21,345 nt of DNA from Hungatella sp. UBA3147 (GTDB taxonomy: Bacteria > Bacillota > Clostridia > Lachnospirales > Lachnospiraceae). A program made the translations under genes and the position numbers. This document shows, one piece after another, positions 6,599-14,990 of this stretch; the first letter of the stretch is position 1, and every line of letters begins with the position of its first letter. The notes below the pieces were generated by a model. The model saw only the letters and a list, made by a program, of their open reading frames with translations, did not search any database and was not told the DNA's origin. Location: NCBI GenBank assembly GCA_002365025.1, contig DEYX01000361.1, positions 1 through 21,345 of the forward strand. Reading direction: 5' to 3'.

Positions 6599-8263
6599 TT
6601 ATGCTAAACCATCCCCATCTTCTATGGGAGCCACTTTGTAATAGATTCGGATCGTCTGGTATTTACGCCCAGCTTTCCCCGCTTCCCCTTCACTGCCTTG
6701 GAAAATCTCAATTCTATCTATAAATTTACCCAGCAAATCGGAGGAAAGCCCTTTTTCCTGGCTTATTTCTTCTAACAGGCTGGATAACAGGCAGTCAGAA
6801 GCAGGCTCTCTTTCCCGAACCAAAGAACACGGGATTTCTATCAGGGCCAGGCTTTCCGCAATCTTCTTTTCCTCTTTTTCACAGGAATCCAGCATTATAT
6901 AAAACCGTTCCTCACTAATCCTTTCATTTACCCGGTCTTCATAGAGTTTTTCAATTATGTAACCAAGCTCTTTTTTTCTTTTTTTCAGTGAAAGTACTGC
7001 CTTTTCTTCCTCTTGCATTTCTCCAGGACTAACAGGCTCAAGAAGGGTTTCTTCAATTTCTTCCTTTTCACTTTCCGTAAATGATAGCAGGCTACTGATT
7101 TCCTGAAGAACCACATGATAAAGTAGTTCGTAATCCATAAAGTGATTCGTACATTCTTTCCTTCCGTAAAGCTTATATCCTCCGCATACCAGCTTACGGG
7201 ATTTCGCTTTTCCACCGGCTCCTGTGGATGACATGTTCCTGCCGCAGTCCCCACACTTGGCAAGTCCGGAAAAAATATTGGTAAAACCGGTTACCGCTGT
7301 ACTTTTGCGGGAAACGCTCCGTCTTCTGACCCGTTCATATGTCTCCCTGGAAATGAGTGGTTCATGCTTATCCTCAACGACCACCCACTCGTTCCTGGGT
7401 TTCCGAAGGGTCATACTGCTTTTAAAGGAAACCTTTACAGTCTTTCCCTGAACAATGTGGCCTAAGTATACGGGATTGCTTAACAGCTTGCAGACCGAGC
7501 CTGATGTCCATTCCTTCCTCTTGGAATAATCATCCAGGTTCAAATAATGCCGTTCGGCGCAGCGGTACATGGCCGGTGTCAGCACCTTTCTCTCATTTAA
7601 AATCTCAGCAATTTGGGAGGGAGCCGCTCCCTGCTCCGCCCATTCAAATATCTCCCGGACAATGGAAGCTGCCACTGGATCAACGAGAAGATGGTTTTTA
7701 TTTTGCGGGTCCTTCTGGTAGCCGTAGGGCGCAAAATTTCCGATAAATGCCCCCTCATTTATTTTTGTCCGGAATGCACTGCGGATCTTTTTTGAAGTAT
7801 CTCTGGCATACATCTCATTTACAATGTTCTTAAACGGTGCAATATCACTCCAAGGATTATCGGAATCATATCCATCATTTACCGCTATGTATCGGATCCC
7901 TCTGGAAGGGAAATAAACTTCAGTAAGCTGTCCTGTCACGATATAATCCCTTCCAAGGCGGGATAAATCCTTGGTAATCACCAGATTTACCTTCCTTGCA
8001 TCTATATCTTTCAACAGCCGATTCCAGGACGGGCGGTCAAAATTGGTTCCGCTGTAGCCGTCATCCACATATTCCCCGTAAATTTCAAAGTCATTTTCTA
8101 TCGCATAGGAACGAAGCATTTTCCGCTGAGTGCCAATGCTGGAGCTTTCCCCTGTACCATCGTCGTCTTTTGACAGGCGCATGTAAAGCGCCGCCTTGTA
8201 GCAGGCTGACGGCTTTGCAAAGACGTTTTTTTTCTCATAAGCTGCCTGAGCTAATCGATCCAT
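6599..8263 (-). CDS. Large serine recombinase (resolvase / Recombinase / zinc-ribbon)
   Basis: The 554-residue enzyme belongs to the TnpX/TndX and phage-integrase group of large serine recombinases, which cut and rejoin att sites through a phosphoserine intermediate. The resolvase domain (about 23-165) has Ser31 in YMRLSKDDDG, then DDGYSGTNFDRP and ITKDLSRLGRDY. The Recombinase domain (about 175-285) contains YGYQKDP and WTSGSVCKLLSNPVYLG. A zinc ribbon uses Cys337, Cys340, Cys360 and Cys371. A charged coiled coil lies at about 415-475, typical of enzymes controlled by a directionality partner. All catalytic motifs are intact. CAGGAGGTG precedes the ATG by 7-8 nt; a GTG one codon upstream is possible. 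No directionality factor, relaxase or phage gene is adjacent. Its stop touches the feoB fragment, so it lies at an element end or rearrangement point. Confidence 0.95.
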   Translation of the reverse strand: MDRLAQAAYEKKNVFAKPSACYKAALYMRLSKDDDGTGESSSIGTQRKMLRSYAIENDFEIYGEYVDDGYSGTNFDRPSWNRLLKDIDARKVNLVITKDLSRLGRDYIVTGQLTEVYFPSRGIRYIAVNDGYDSDNPWSDIAPFKNIVNEMYARDTSKKIRSAFRTKINEGAFIGNFAPYGYQKDPQNKNHLLVDPVAASIVREIFEWAEQGAAPSQIAEILNERKVLTPAMYRCAERHYLNLDDYSKRKEWTSGSVCKLLSNPVYLGHIVQGKTVKVSFKSSMTLRKPRNEWVVVEDKHEPLISRETYERVRRRSVSRKSTAVTGFTNIFSGLAKCGDCGRNMSSTGAGGKAKSRKLVCGGYKLYGRKECTNHFMDYELLYHVVLQEISSLLSFTESEKEEIEETLLEPVSPGEMQEEEKAVLSLKKRKKELGYIIEKLYEDRVNERISEERFYIMLDSCEKEEKKIAESLALIEIPCSLVREREPASDCLLSSLLEEISQEKGLSSDLLGKFIDRIEIFQGSEGEAGKAGRKYQTIRIYYKVAPIEDGDGLA

Positions 8264-8317
8264 CACTTACACCTCCTGGAAAATCTTATTCCAGCAGGTT
8301 TGTACCATATACTATAG

Positions 8318-8336
8318 GTGCTGCTTCCTGCAGCAC
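8318..8336. repeat. Perfect inverted repeat upstream of the recombinase gene
   Basis: GTGCTGC and GCAGCAC are separated by TTCCT. The dyad lies between the ada stop and the recombinase start, followed on the minus strand by CCTATAGTATATGG. No U-run follows, so it is not a clear terminator. It could be an operator or part of an attachment site; function is unproven. Confidence 0.5.
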
Positions 8337-8360
8337 TGCTTCCAACAGTTCACCTTTCTT

Positions 8361-8924
8361 CTAATCAGCATTCTTTTCTGTGAGGTTCTCCCGGTATTCA
8401 TTGGGAGAAGCACCCGTTATACGCTTAAACTGTGTGTAAAAAGATGAAAGACTCCCAAAGCCGCTTTGTAAAGCAATCTGCAGAATATTATCCGGGGTAT
8501 TTGCCAGAAGCTTTTTTGCATTGCCTATGCGTAAACCATTTAAATACTCCGTCGGGGTCTTTTCATATTGATTCTGAAACAGTTGGAGGATTCTGTTTCT
8601 GCTGAGCCCAAGATTTTTCAATTCTTCCCTTAAGCGATCATTATCTGAATAATAAAGGTCATAAACAACTTTAATTTTTTCCGCATTCTCTCTCTGCGGG
8701 TGAAATTCCAGCAAATCAGGACGGCAGCGCTTACAGGGGCGAAGCCCGCTTTCACGTGCCTGCTCTGGCGTATCAAAGAATTCAACGTTTTCACGTTTAG
8801 GGCTTTTTGATTTACAGGAAGGACGGCAGAAAATACCTGTTGTTTTCACTCCGTAATAAAATCTGCCGTCATAAGACGCATCACATTCCAGTGCAGCCTT
8901 CCATTTTTCTTCCTCTGTCAGCAA
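8361..8924 (-). CDS. adaA: AdaA-type methylphosphotriester methyltransferase / AraC regulator
   Basis: The 187-residue protein combines the Ada metal-binding domain (residues 1-75) with an AraC helix-turn-helix domain (about 90-180), the architecture of Bacillus AdaA. Zinc cysteines are Cys33, Cys37 (FCRPSC) and Cys64, Cys67 (PCKRC). Cys33 corresponds to E. coli Ada Cys38, the methyl acceptor from DNA phosphotriesters, whose methylation turns the protein into an activator of repair genes. The C-terminal motif IALQSGFGSLSSFYTQFKRITGASPNEYR is typical AraC. It lacks the O6-methylguanine transferase half, which is supplied by the gene at 9601-10071. The start is TTG at 8924 with AAAGGTGGTG about 8 nt upstream; no ATG or GTG fits. 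It follows alkA by 72 nt and probably activates this cluster, though no operator was identified. Confidence 0.92.
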   Translation of the reverse strand: MLTEEEKWKAALECDASYDGRFYYGVKTTGIFCRPSCKSKSPKRENVEFFDTPEQARESGLRPCKRCRPDLLEFHPQRENAEKIKVVYDLYYSDNDRLREELKNLGLSRNRILQLFQNQYEKTPTEYLNGLRIGNAKKLLANTPDNILQIALQSGFGSLSSFYTQFKRITGASPNEYRENLTEKNAD

Positions 8925-8996
8925 GGCAATACACCACCTTTCATATATTTGCCGTACTATGGATATGCTTCCGTTCCATTGCCATGTTATCCTACC

Positions 8997-9614
8997 TTAT
9001 AAAAAGGAAATCTTCCACAAATAAATGGAAGCTACCGAGCCATAGGGTGAATACCGGCTCTTGTACACTTCGAATTGGTCCTTTGCCAGCTTAGGAAAAT
9101 CATACAGTTTTTCCATTCCCCTGCGAATGGCGATATCACCCCAGCTAACCACATCGGGACGTTCCAGGCAATTAATGAGAAGCATCTCAGCCGTCCAAAG
9201 CCCAACCCCTTTTATGGCCGTTAAGTACCGGATGACCTCCTGGTCCGGCAGTTGCCGTAAATTATTCAGACATATCTTACCCTGTAAAATGTCCTTTGAC
9301 AGCTCAGAGATAGTTATAGCCTTTTTCATGATCATGCCGCAGCGCTGAATTTCATCCGCTGAAACGGCTGATAAGTTTTCCGGGGTAATATCTCCGAGAC
9401 TTTCCTGCATTCGACTCCATACGGTTTTGGCAGAACTTACAGATATTAGCTGGCCTATAATCGCATTGACCAGAGCAGCAAAGGGATCAGGAATCACCTC
9501 CCTCTCCACCCGTCCGAACCGCGCCATCGCATCACCAAGCACCGGGTCTGAATTGGAGAGGTATTCTATTTCCTTCCTGCCGTATTCAAAGAACTTCGTC
9601 TCAACGGCCGCCAT
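8997..9614 (-). CDS. alkA: DNA-3-methyladenine glycosylase II (AlkA, HhH-GPD)
   Basis: The enzyme excises alkylated purines, starting base-excision repair. The HhH-GPD fold is visible: LVNAIIGQLISVSSAKTVWSRM, the helix-hairpin-helix LTAIKGVGLWTAEMLL (131-146), and SWGDIAIRRG with Asp160 as the catalytic aspartate. At 205 residues it is the short glycosylase form without the extra N-terminal domain of E. coli AlkA. Its start overlaps the end of the O6-methyltransferase gene by 14 bases and only a weak GGAA lies ahead, so translation is probably coupled. Together with the flanking genes it forms an alkylation-repair operon. Confidence 0.93.
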   Translation of the reverse strand: MAAVETKFFEYGRKEIEYLSNSDPVLGDAMARFGRVEREVIPDPFAALVNAIIGQLISVSSAKTVWSRMQESLGDITPENLSAVSADEIQRCGMIMKKAITISELSKDILQGKICLNNLRQLPDQEVIRYLTAIKGVGLWTAEMLLINCLERPDVVSWGDIAIRRGMEKLYDFPKLAKDQFEVYKSRYSPYGSVASIYLWKISFL

Positions 9615-10071
9615 ATGTCAGTTCCAATTCCAGTAGTTGTTCCTTGATTTCAAGGCCTGCCGCATAGCCTGTCAACTTGCCATCTGAACCCACTACACGG
9701 TGACACGGTGTCAGGATCAGTATGGGATTTTTGCCATTTGCCATACCAACCGCCCGGGATGCGTCCGGTCTTCCGATCATTTCTGCAACCTGCTTATAGC
9801 TCCGCGTCTCTCCATACGGAATTTTGTGCAGAGCTTCCCATACGGTCTTTTGAAACTCCGTCCCTTTTGCAGCAAGCGGCAAATCAAATCCCCTGCTTGT
9901 CCCGTCCAGATATTCCTTAATCTGCTTTTCCGCTTTCTCCAACAAAGGGGTCTTCTGTCCTCTGGGAATTTCAAGGGTATCTTTTATAAAAAGCAACTCA
10001 GTAATAAAACCATCCGCTTCAGATATTTTAATCGGACCCAAGGCAGTTTTAATATATGCTATATGTTTCAT
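9601..10071 (-). CDS. ogt: Methylated-DNA-protein cysteine methyltransferase (O6-alkylguanine repair)
   Basis: The 156-residue suicide enzyme moves the alkyl group from O6-alkylguanine to Cys123 in the motif ILTPCHRVVGSDGKLTGYAAG. The DNA-binding helix-turn-helix is SYKQVAEMIGRPDASRAVGMA, with the Arg finger and Asn hinge ANGKNP. I start it at ATG 10071 because AAAAGGAGG lies 9 nt upstream; the frame is open 23 codons further without family similarity. It is equivalent to Bacillus AdaB/Ogt. It is the first gene of the ogt-alkA-adaA cluster, 97 nt after the stop of the response-regulator gene; no strong promoter is visible in that gap. Confidence 0.93.
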   Translation of the reverse strand: MKHIAYIKTALGPIKISEADGFITELLFIKDTLEIPRGQKTPLLEKAEKQIKEYLDGTSRGFDLPLAAKGTEFQKTVWEALHKIPYGETRSYKQVAEMIGRPDASRAVGMANGKNPILILTPCHRVVGSDGKLTGYAAGLEIKEQLLELELTYGGR

Positions 10072-10167
10072 AAGATTTGCCTCCTTTTCTATTACTAATA
10101 TATCCGAAATCAGTTCGCGTGTCCTCCTATTTTGCACCATTTAATTTTATATCAAAAGAATTCCCTT

Positions 10168-11682
10168 TTACTCTGATGGATTCTTTCCCCTGTATTTACA
10201 ATAAATTTTCCTGAAATATTCATAATTCGGATACCCTATCATCTGGGCAACCTGATACAATTTAAACTTACCGCTGGCAATCAGGGCGTCTGCCTGATCC
10301 AGGCGTATGGTGGTCTGATATTCCCTGATTCCAATGCCCTGATTCTTTTTAAAGAGCGTTCCCAGATAATTGGGGGAAATGTAGAACCTGTCAGCCAGCT
10401 CATTTAACGTAATATCATCTGTATAATTTTCAATGATATACTTTGACACCTCTTTGCAGAGATTAGCATTTTTCCCCCCTCCTTTGCTCTCCTGCAAAAG
10501 TTCTGACTTTACAAAGGATATGACGCCTTCCTTCCCCCCCTGGTAATCCCCTGCCTTTAAGGGCTCATAAAGACTTACCACGGTTGAGGCAATGCCATAG
10601 CGCAGAAAATAGATTCCAAGACTGTAAAACAGGCGCTTCATGAGTCTTAGACGGTACTCCGCTTCTGTTTTATCAATCTTAAGCATCCAGTTCTTTAAAC
10701 TCCAGAGTACAATCTGCTGATCCCTGTCCTCAACTGCAGCCTTTAGAACAGTATCATTGCCAAGGGTTCTGTATAAGTACTGGGCTGAAGCGGGCATATT
10801 AAGGGAAAACAAGCTTTCCAGAGAAGTTTCATAAGCATTTTGTATCATGCCAAACTCCTTATATGTCTTAATCTTGGAGCGTAACAGTTCCTTTCCGGTC
10901 TGTCTTCTGAGTTTTCGTTTTATATCTTCCATGAGGGCATCTATCTCAGCCTCATCGGAATCTGAAAAAACAAAGGTAAAGGAAAATTGGTTTTCAAGCA
11001 GTCGCAGGCCATATTTCCTGACTTCCCCCAATTCCTTTGCAAACTCCCTTAAGCATGCGATCACCCGCACCTCTTCTCCTGTAGGTGGCTGCTCTTCAAC
11101 CGTACTCTTTAAGGCCACCGATACTACGGAAAAGGAACAGCCCCTTTCCCTTTCCATAAGCTCCGCATACAGCTCCAGCAGCCTGTCGTATAAGGGCTTA
11201 TTTCCGCTCATAATGCTATTATAAACTGCATCTTTAAAAACCTTTATGCCAGCCATTACCAGCTCTGCATCCGCTTTCCGTTCCTCTTCGTTTATTCGCC
11301 GTTCATCCAGCCGTTTCTTAATCTTAATAAATACTTCTATAATCTGTTCCGGAGCGGAGGGTTTTAAAACATAATCCACTGCTCCTAAGCGAAGAGAAGA
11401 TTGAGCCAGTTCAAAATCATCATAACCACTGAGAAACACCACTTCTATCTGGCTAAATCCAGCCTCCCTGAGCTCCCGTATCAGGGAAATCCCATCCTGA
11501 ATGGGCATCTTGATATCAGTAAGTATAGCCTCTGGCGGCTGGTCTTTCATTGCTGCCATGGCTTCCCTTCCATTGGTATAAGTCCCTGTTATCCGAAATC
11601 CTATTTCCTCCCATTTGATGGCGTTTTGTATCCCCGATAAAATCCAGTCTTCATCATCCACCAATACCAGATTATACAACAT
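10168..11682 (-). CDS. YesN-type response regulator (receiver + AraC DNA-binding domain)
   Basis: The 504-residue cytoplasmic transcription regulator has a receiver domain (1-120) with acidic pair Asp9/Asp10, phospho-acceptor Asp56 (LTDIKMP), Ser85 and Lys107 (YVLKPSAP). A long, poorly conserved linker spans about 120-400. An AraC-type double helix-turn-helix follows at about 405-500 (ITLNELADRFYISPNYLGTLFKK, YQVAQMIGYPNYEYFRKIYCKYRGKNP). It starts 23 nt after the histidine-kinase gene with AAGGAGGGGG ahead of the ATG, so the two are one unit. From its position it probably activates the transporter/mannosidase genes. That target is inferred. Confidence 0.93.
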   Translation of the reverse strand: MLYNLVLVDDEDWILSGIQNAIKWEEIGFRITGTYTNGREAMAAMKDQPPEAILTDIKMPIQDGISLIRELREAGFSQIEVVFLSGYDDFELAQSSLRLGAVDYVLKPSAPEQIIEVFIKIKKRLDERRINEEERKADAELVMAGIKVFKDAVYNSIMSGNKPLYDRLLELYAELMERERGCSFSVVSVALKSTVEEQPPTGEEVRVIACLREFAKELGEVRKYGLRLLENQFSFTFVFSDSDEAEIDALMEDIKRKLRRQTGKELLRSKIKTYKEFGMIQNAYETSLESLFSLNMPASAQYLYRTLGNDTVLKAAVEDRDQQIVLWSLKNWMLKIDKTEAEYRLRLMKRLFYSLGIYFLRYGIASTVVSLYEPLKAGDYQGGKEGVISFVKSELLQESKGGGKNANLCKEVSKYIIENYTDDITLNELADRFYISPNYLGTLFKKNQGIGIREYQTTIRLDQADALIASGKFKLYQVAQMIGYPNYEYFRKIYCKYRGKNPSE

Positions 11683-11705
11683 AGATATCCCCCTCCTTGT
11701 TGTAA

Positions 11706-13475
11706 TTATGTCTGCTGATTCGGAACTTCATTTAGTATTTTTATCTCTATGGTCGTGCCGATCCCTACAGTGGAATGAATGGTGAGCCCGCATCCCTCCC
11801 CGTAGTATAGGCCAATCCGTTTCATCACATTTTTCAGTCCATGCCCCACGTCGGATTTCATATCGCAGACAGACTCTACAAGCTCCGGCTCCATACCACA
11901 GCCATCATCAGTAACTGTGAAATAGATATAGTCTTCTTCCGCAAAGACCTTCACCCATATTTGCCCGGCGCCTCCCCGGAAATCAAAGCCATGAAGGATT
12001 GAATTCTCCACCAAAGGCTGAAGCAGCAGCTTGATCATACGGAAATTTAAAACCAGAGAATCCGCCTCCAGGGTAAATTCAATTTTACCTCTGCAACGGA
12101 TGTTCTGGATGTCTATGTAACTCTTTAAATGGTTCAGCTCATCACTTACAAAATACACATTCTTCCCCTTATTTAAGCTGAGTCTTAAAAAATTCCCCAA
12201 AAGAATCACCATATTGCTGATTTCCTTCTGCTTCATGCTAAGTGCCATCCAGTTAATTGCCTCAAGGGTATTGTATAAAAAATGAGGGTTGATCTGGGCC
12301 TGAAGGATCTCCAGTTCTTTTTTTTGCTTTAATTTTTCCTGCTTTAACAGGCTTTTTATCAGATCGTCAATCTGTGTGGTCATATGGTCAAATTCCGTGC
12401 ACAGCACATCAATTTCATAAATCCTGCTGCTCTTTCCTGTCCTTCGGCTCCAGCCCCGGCCCTTAAAATTGGTGACTACTTTGGAAAGCATCAAAATGGG
12501 TTTTGATATCTTATAAGCCAGAAGGGCACTAAATGTCACAAACAGGCAGAGAAGGCCAATGGAGGATATCAAAATCATCCTCTGGGTCTGCTTAAATGCC
12601 GCCATGGTTTTGTCATAGTCGGTCACTGCCATGACATAATACTTATGTTCTTTCAGCTGCTTTTCGTTAAAAATCCTGCGCCTGGGCTCCGTATCGGGAC
12701 TCTGTTCTCCTGATAAAATCTTCCGGTATTTATGATAAACGGTTTCCGGCAGATGCTTACCGATCACGCTTCTGTCCGTGCTGCTTATGATGTTGTCCTG
12801 GTCATCGATAAACAGGATTATAGAATCGTCATCCTGGCTGTATTCTTTCATCTGATTATAAAACAGGTTTTCATTGAGATTAATGACGAGATGTCCGATC
12901 CCTTCCCCATAGTAAAGCCCTGAATAAATCCTCATGACGTAAGTATTGATATAAGGGGTATGGACATGGTTTAATAAGTCATTCTTCCGCGTGGTAATCC
13001 AACCGGAGGACATATTCTTTATCCTCTCACAGCTTTCTTCACCAGTATAATTTCCATAATGATAGACGCCGTTGATTCTGGTTGTCTTAAGGGCGTCATC
13101 TTCCATCAGGATATTTACGGACACAATATCTCCCATGGTATAAGCCAAGGAGGAAAGATTCTGGTTCATATTGTTCTGAAATACCATCTGTTCGTAAGAA
13201 TTGCTGTTTTTCTTATAGTTTAAGATATTATTGATGATGTTATAATTGTTAGCCGTGGATCTGGCCAGCAGTTCAATGGAATTCATGCTTTTATCCAGCG
13301 TATCACTGATATAAACCAGCATCTGGTACTGCTTCCCCTCAAATTCCTGCTCTAAAACCTTCTGATAGCTTCTCTGGCTGAAAAATGAACTGAAGCAGAA
13401 AAAAGCTGCCATAATCAGACAGTTACTGAGTATCAATAATTTGCTGATGGATATTTTAAACGTCTGTCCTTTCAT
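11706..13475 (-). CDS. YesM-type sensor histidine kinase
   Basis: The 589-residue membrane sensor has a first transmembrane segment at about 10-32. An extracellular ligand domain of the Cache type spans about 33-298, with a second transmembrane segment at about 299-322 (ILISSIGLLCLFVTF). A HAMP linker, a short coiled coil and the His_kinase domain follow, with phospho-acceptor His398 (INPHFLYNTLEAINW). The ATPase domain has N-box LLQPLVENSILHGF, DDGCGMEP and GHGLKNVMKRI. The ATG at 13475 has CGGAGGGAGG upstream; the open frame runs 23 codons further, but without a leader-like sequence. In this family the extracellular domain often senses sugars or binding proteins. The genes upstream encode a mannoside uptake system, so a mannoside signal is a reasonable inference. 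Confidence 0.93.
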   Translation of the reverse strand: MKGQTFKISISKLLILSNCLIMAAFFCFSSFFSQRSYQKVLEQEFEGKQYQMLVYISDTLDKSMNSIELLARSTANNYNIINNILNYKKNSNSYEQMVFQNNMNQNLSSLAYTMGDIVSVNILMEDDALKTTRINGVYHYGNYTGEESCERIKNMSSGWITTRKNDLLNHVHTPYINTYVMRIYSGLYYGEGIGHLVINLNENLFYNQMKEYSQDDDSIILFIDDQDNIISSTDRSVIGKHLPETVYHKYRKILSGEQSPDTEPRRRIFNEKQLKEHKYYVMAVTDYDKTMAAFKQTQRMILISSIGLLCLFVTFSALLAYKISKPILMLSKVVTNFKGRGWSRRTGKSSRIYEIDVLCTEFDHMTTQIDDLIKSLLKQEKLKQKKELEILQAQINPHFLYNTLEAINWMALSMKQKEISNMVILLGNFLRLSLNKGKNVYFVSDELNHLKSYIDIQNIRCRGKIEFTLEADSLVLNFRMIKLLLQPLVENSILHGFDFRGGAGQIWVKVFAEEDYIYFTVTDDGCGMEPELVESVCDMKSDVGHGLKNVMKRIGLYYGEGCGLTIHSTVGIGTTIEIKILNEVPNQQT

Positions 13476-13570
13476 TGCAGCCTCCCTCCGGTTCCAAAGG
13501 TTCTCTATCCAGCATGGGCCGCTGTAAAATAAACATTGGTTCATTTATTCTACAGCAGCCCTTTTTATTC

Positions 13571-13598
13571 ATTATATCATATTTCTAAATCTTTGCCA
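13571..13598 (-). promoter_or_regulatory. Possible promoter of the kinase/regulator pair
   Basis: In the 129-nt gap after the binding-protein gene, TGATATAAT (13579-13571) forms an extended -10. The best -35, TGGCAA (13598-13593) at 16 bp, is poor. It could give the kinase and regulator basal expression apart from the transporter operon. Confidence 0.4.
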
Positions 13599-13604
13599 TC
13601 TTCC

Positions 13605-14975
13605 TTATTTTGAATTATTCATTGCTTCTGAAATAATCTTATAAACATTGGCAGCTGCCTCAAGGGGTGTTTTCTGTCCGTATCCTGTGGCGTACTGTTC
13701 ATCCATAATGGTGTTTTCGATCACTGCGCTTCCTGGCACCAGCCATTCATAATCTATCCGCTTTGTGTTCTCCACCAATAAGTTTACCCCCTCCACTACC
13801 AGGAGCGCATCACCTTCCAGCATTGGGGAAATGACTTCACGAATGGATTCCGGAGCCGGCACTCCGCGGACCGTCATCAGAATCTTTGCCGCTTCTTTGT
13901 CATTAATCAGAAAATCGATCAGGGTTGCCGCTTCCTCCGGATGTTTAGAGCTTTTCCCCATAGTCCATGGCATAGAAGCCAGCATGTAAGCTCCGCCGTT
14001 CTGGGCAGTGCCCGGCACTAAGGAAACACCCAGTTCCGTTTCTTCTGCCATAGCCGCATGGTCCTGAGGCATGGTTGCGATATGGTTTACTTCACAAGCC
14101 GCATCACAGCTTAAAAACAGATTGTCCTGCTGGGATTCCTGGCCCACGGTTAAGTCTAATGGCGGAAATACTCCTGTTTCCCTCCATTTATTATACTGCT
14201 CATAAACTCCGGAAAGTGCCTCTGTAAAGTCCAAAAGCTCACCATCCTCTGTAGCAAACCACTGTCCCGCCTGTCGAGTCTTGGTCATGGTCAGGAAATA
14301 GGAAGGCTCCTTCATGCCATATTTCCCCGTCTTGTCATAGATCTCCTGACTGGCCTTTTCAAAATCTTCCCAGGACCATTCATTGGTGGGATAGGCTACG
14401 CCTGCTTCGTCAAATATCTTCTTGTTCCAGATGAACAAGGGGCCGTTAAGCCCACTGGGCACCCCGTACTGTACGCCATTGTAACGGGCCCATGTCAATG
14501 CGCTGTCCGGATAATCGTCCAGCTTCAGCTGATTACCGATGTATGGGGTTAAATCACCCAGTTTGTCATTGGCTGCAAGGCTGGCAAAATACACATTGTT
14601 ATCCAACTGGAACACATCCGGCTCCGTTCCGGATGATATCTGTGTCATTAGCTTATCATGGTAGCCATCCCAGCCCTGATACTCTGCGGTGACCTTAATG
14701 CCTGGATGCTTCTCCATAAATAAATCCAGTGCTTTTAAGGTCGCCTCATGCCTAGCATCGCTTCCCCACCAGGAAATACGAAGCTCCACCGGTTTCCCAT
14801 CCCCTGTTTTTTCCGTTTCGCCGCCAGTAGTCCCTGCGTCTTTGGTAACCGCACCTGCTGAATCCGTCTGCACATTTGATGCGGCAGTTCCTCCCCCGCC
14901 GGAACTGCATGCCGCCAGCACGAAAACCGTACCTGCTGCCACAACTGCTGTCTGCAACCTTGACATTCTTTTCAT
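13605..14975 (-). CDS. Sugar ABC transporter solute-binding lipoprotein
   Basis: The 456-residue family-1 extracellular solute-binding protein starts with a lipoprotein signal peptide: MKRMSR, a hydrophobic core, then lipobox LAAC with Cys23 as the acylated residue. A Gly/Ser/Thr-rich tether runs to about residue 55. The mature domain begins VELRISWWGSDARHEATLKA and contains EPDVFQLDN and VPSGLNGPLFIWNKKIF, as in carbohydrate-binding proteins of this class. AAGGAGGAA precedes the ATG, which follows the mannosidase stop by 15 nt. It should hand a mannose-containing sugar to the two permeases encoded upstream. The exact ligand is inferred from the mannosidase, not seen in the sequence. Confidence 0.93.
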   Translation of the reverse strand: MKRMSRLQTAVVAAGTVFVLAACSSGGGGTAASNVQTDSAGAVTKDAGTTGGETEKTGDGKPVELRISWWGSDARHEATLKALDLFMEKHPGIKVTAEYQGWDGYHDKLMTQISSGTEPDVFQLDNNVYFASLAANDKLGDLTPYIGNQLKLDDYPDSALTWARYNGVQYGVPSGLNGPLFIWNKKIFDEAGVAYPTNEWSWEDFEKASQEIYDKTGKYGMKEPSYFLTMTKTRQAGQWFATEDGELLDFTEALSGVYEQYNKWRETGVFPPLDLTVGQESQQDNLFLSCDAACEVNHIATMPQDHAAMAEETELGVSLVPGTAQNGGAYMLASMPWTMGKSSKHPEEAATLIDFLINDKEAAKILMTVRGVPAPESIREVISPMLEGDALLVVEGVNLLVENTKRIDYEWLVPGSAVIENTIMDEQYATGYGQKTPLEAAANVYKIISEAMNNSK

Positions 14976-14990
14976 TTTTGCTTCCTCCTT

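Noticed and set aside
6985..7263. Frameshifted open frame within the recombinase gene
   Set aside because: It is an out-of-frame shadow; the recombinase frame is uninterrupted with all domains in order.
8286..8345. Short minus-strand gene of 19 residues starting TTG between adaA and the recombinase
   Set aside because: The Shine-Dalgarno is too close to the TTG, the frame is very short and it overlaps a dyad; kept only as an observation.
10095..10115. Dyad CGAA-N5-TTCG upstream of ogt as a LexA or Ada operator
   Set aside because: Several core LexA-box positions do not match, and I know no Ada operator consensus for this group to compare with.
10072..10140. N-terminal extension of the O6-methyltransferase to an upstream ATG
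   Set aside because: The strong AAAAGGAGG lies inside the extension, just before the ATG at 10071, and the extra residues have no family similarity.
13476..13544. N-terminal extension of the histidine kinase
   Set aside because: The ATG at 13475 has an excellent ribosome site and is followed directly by the first membrane segment.
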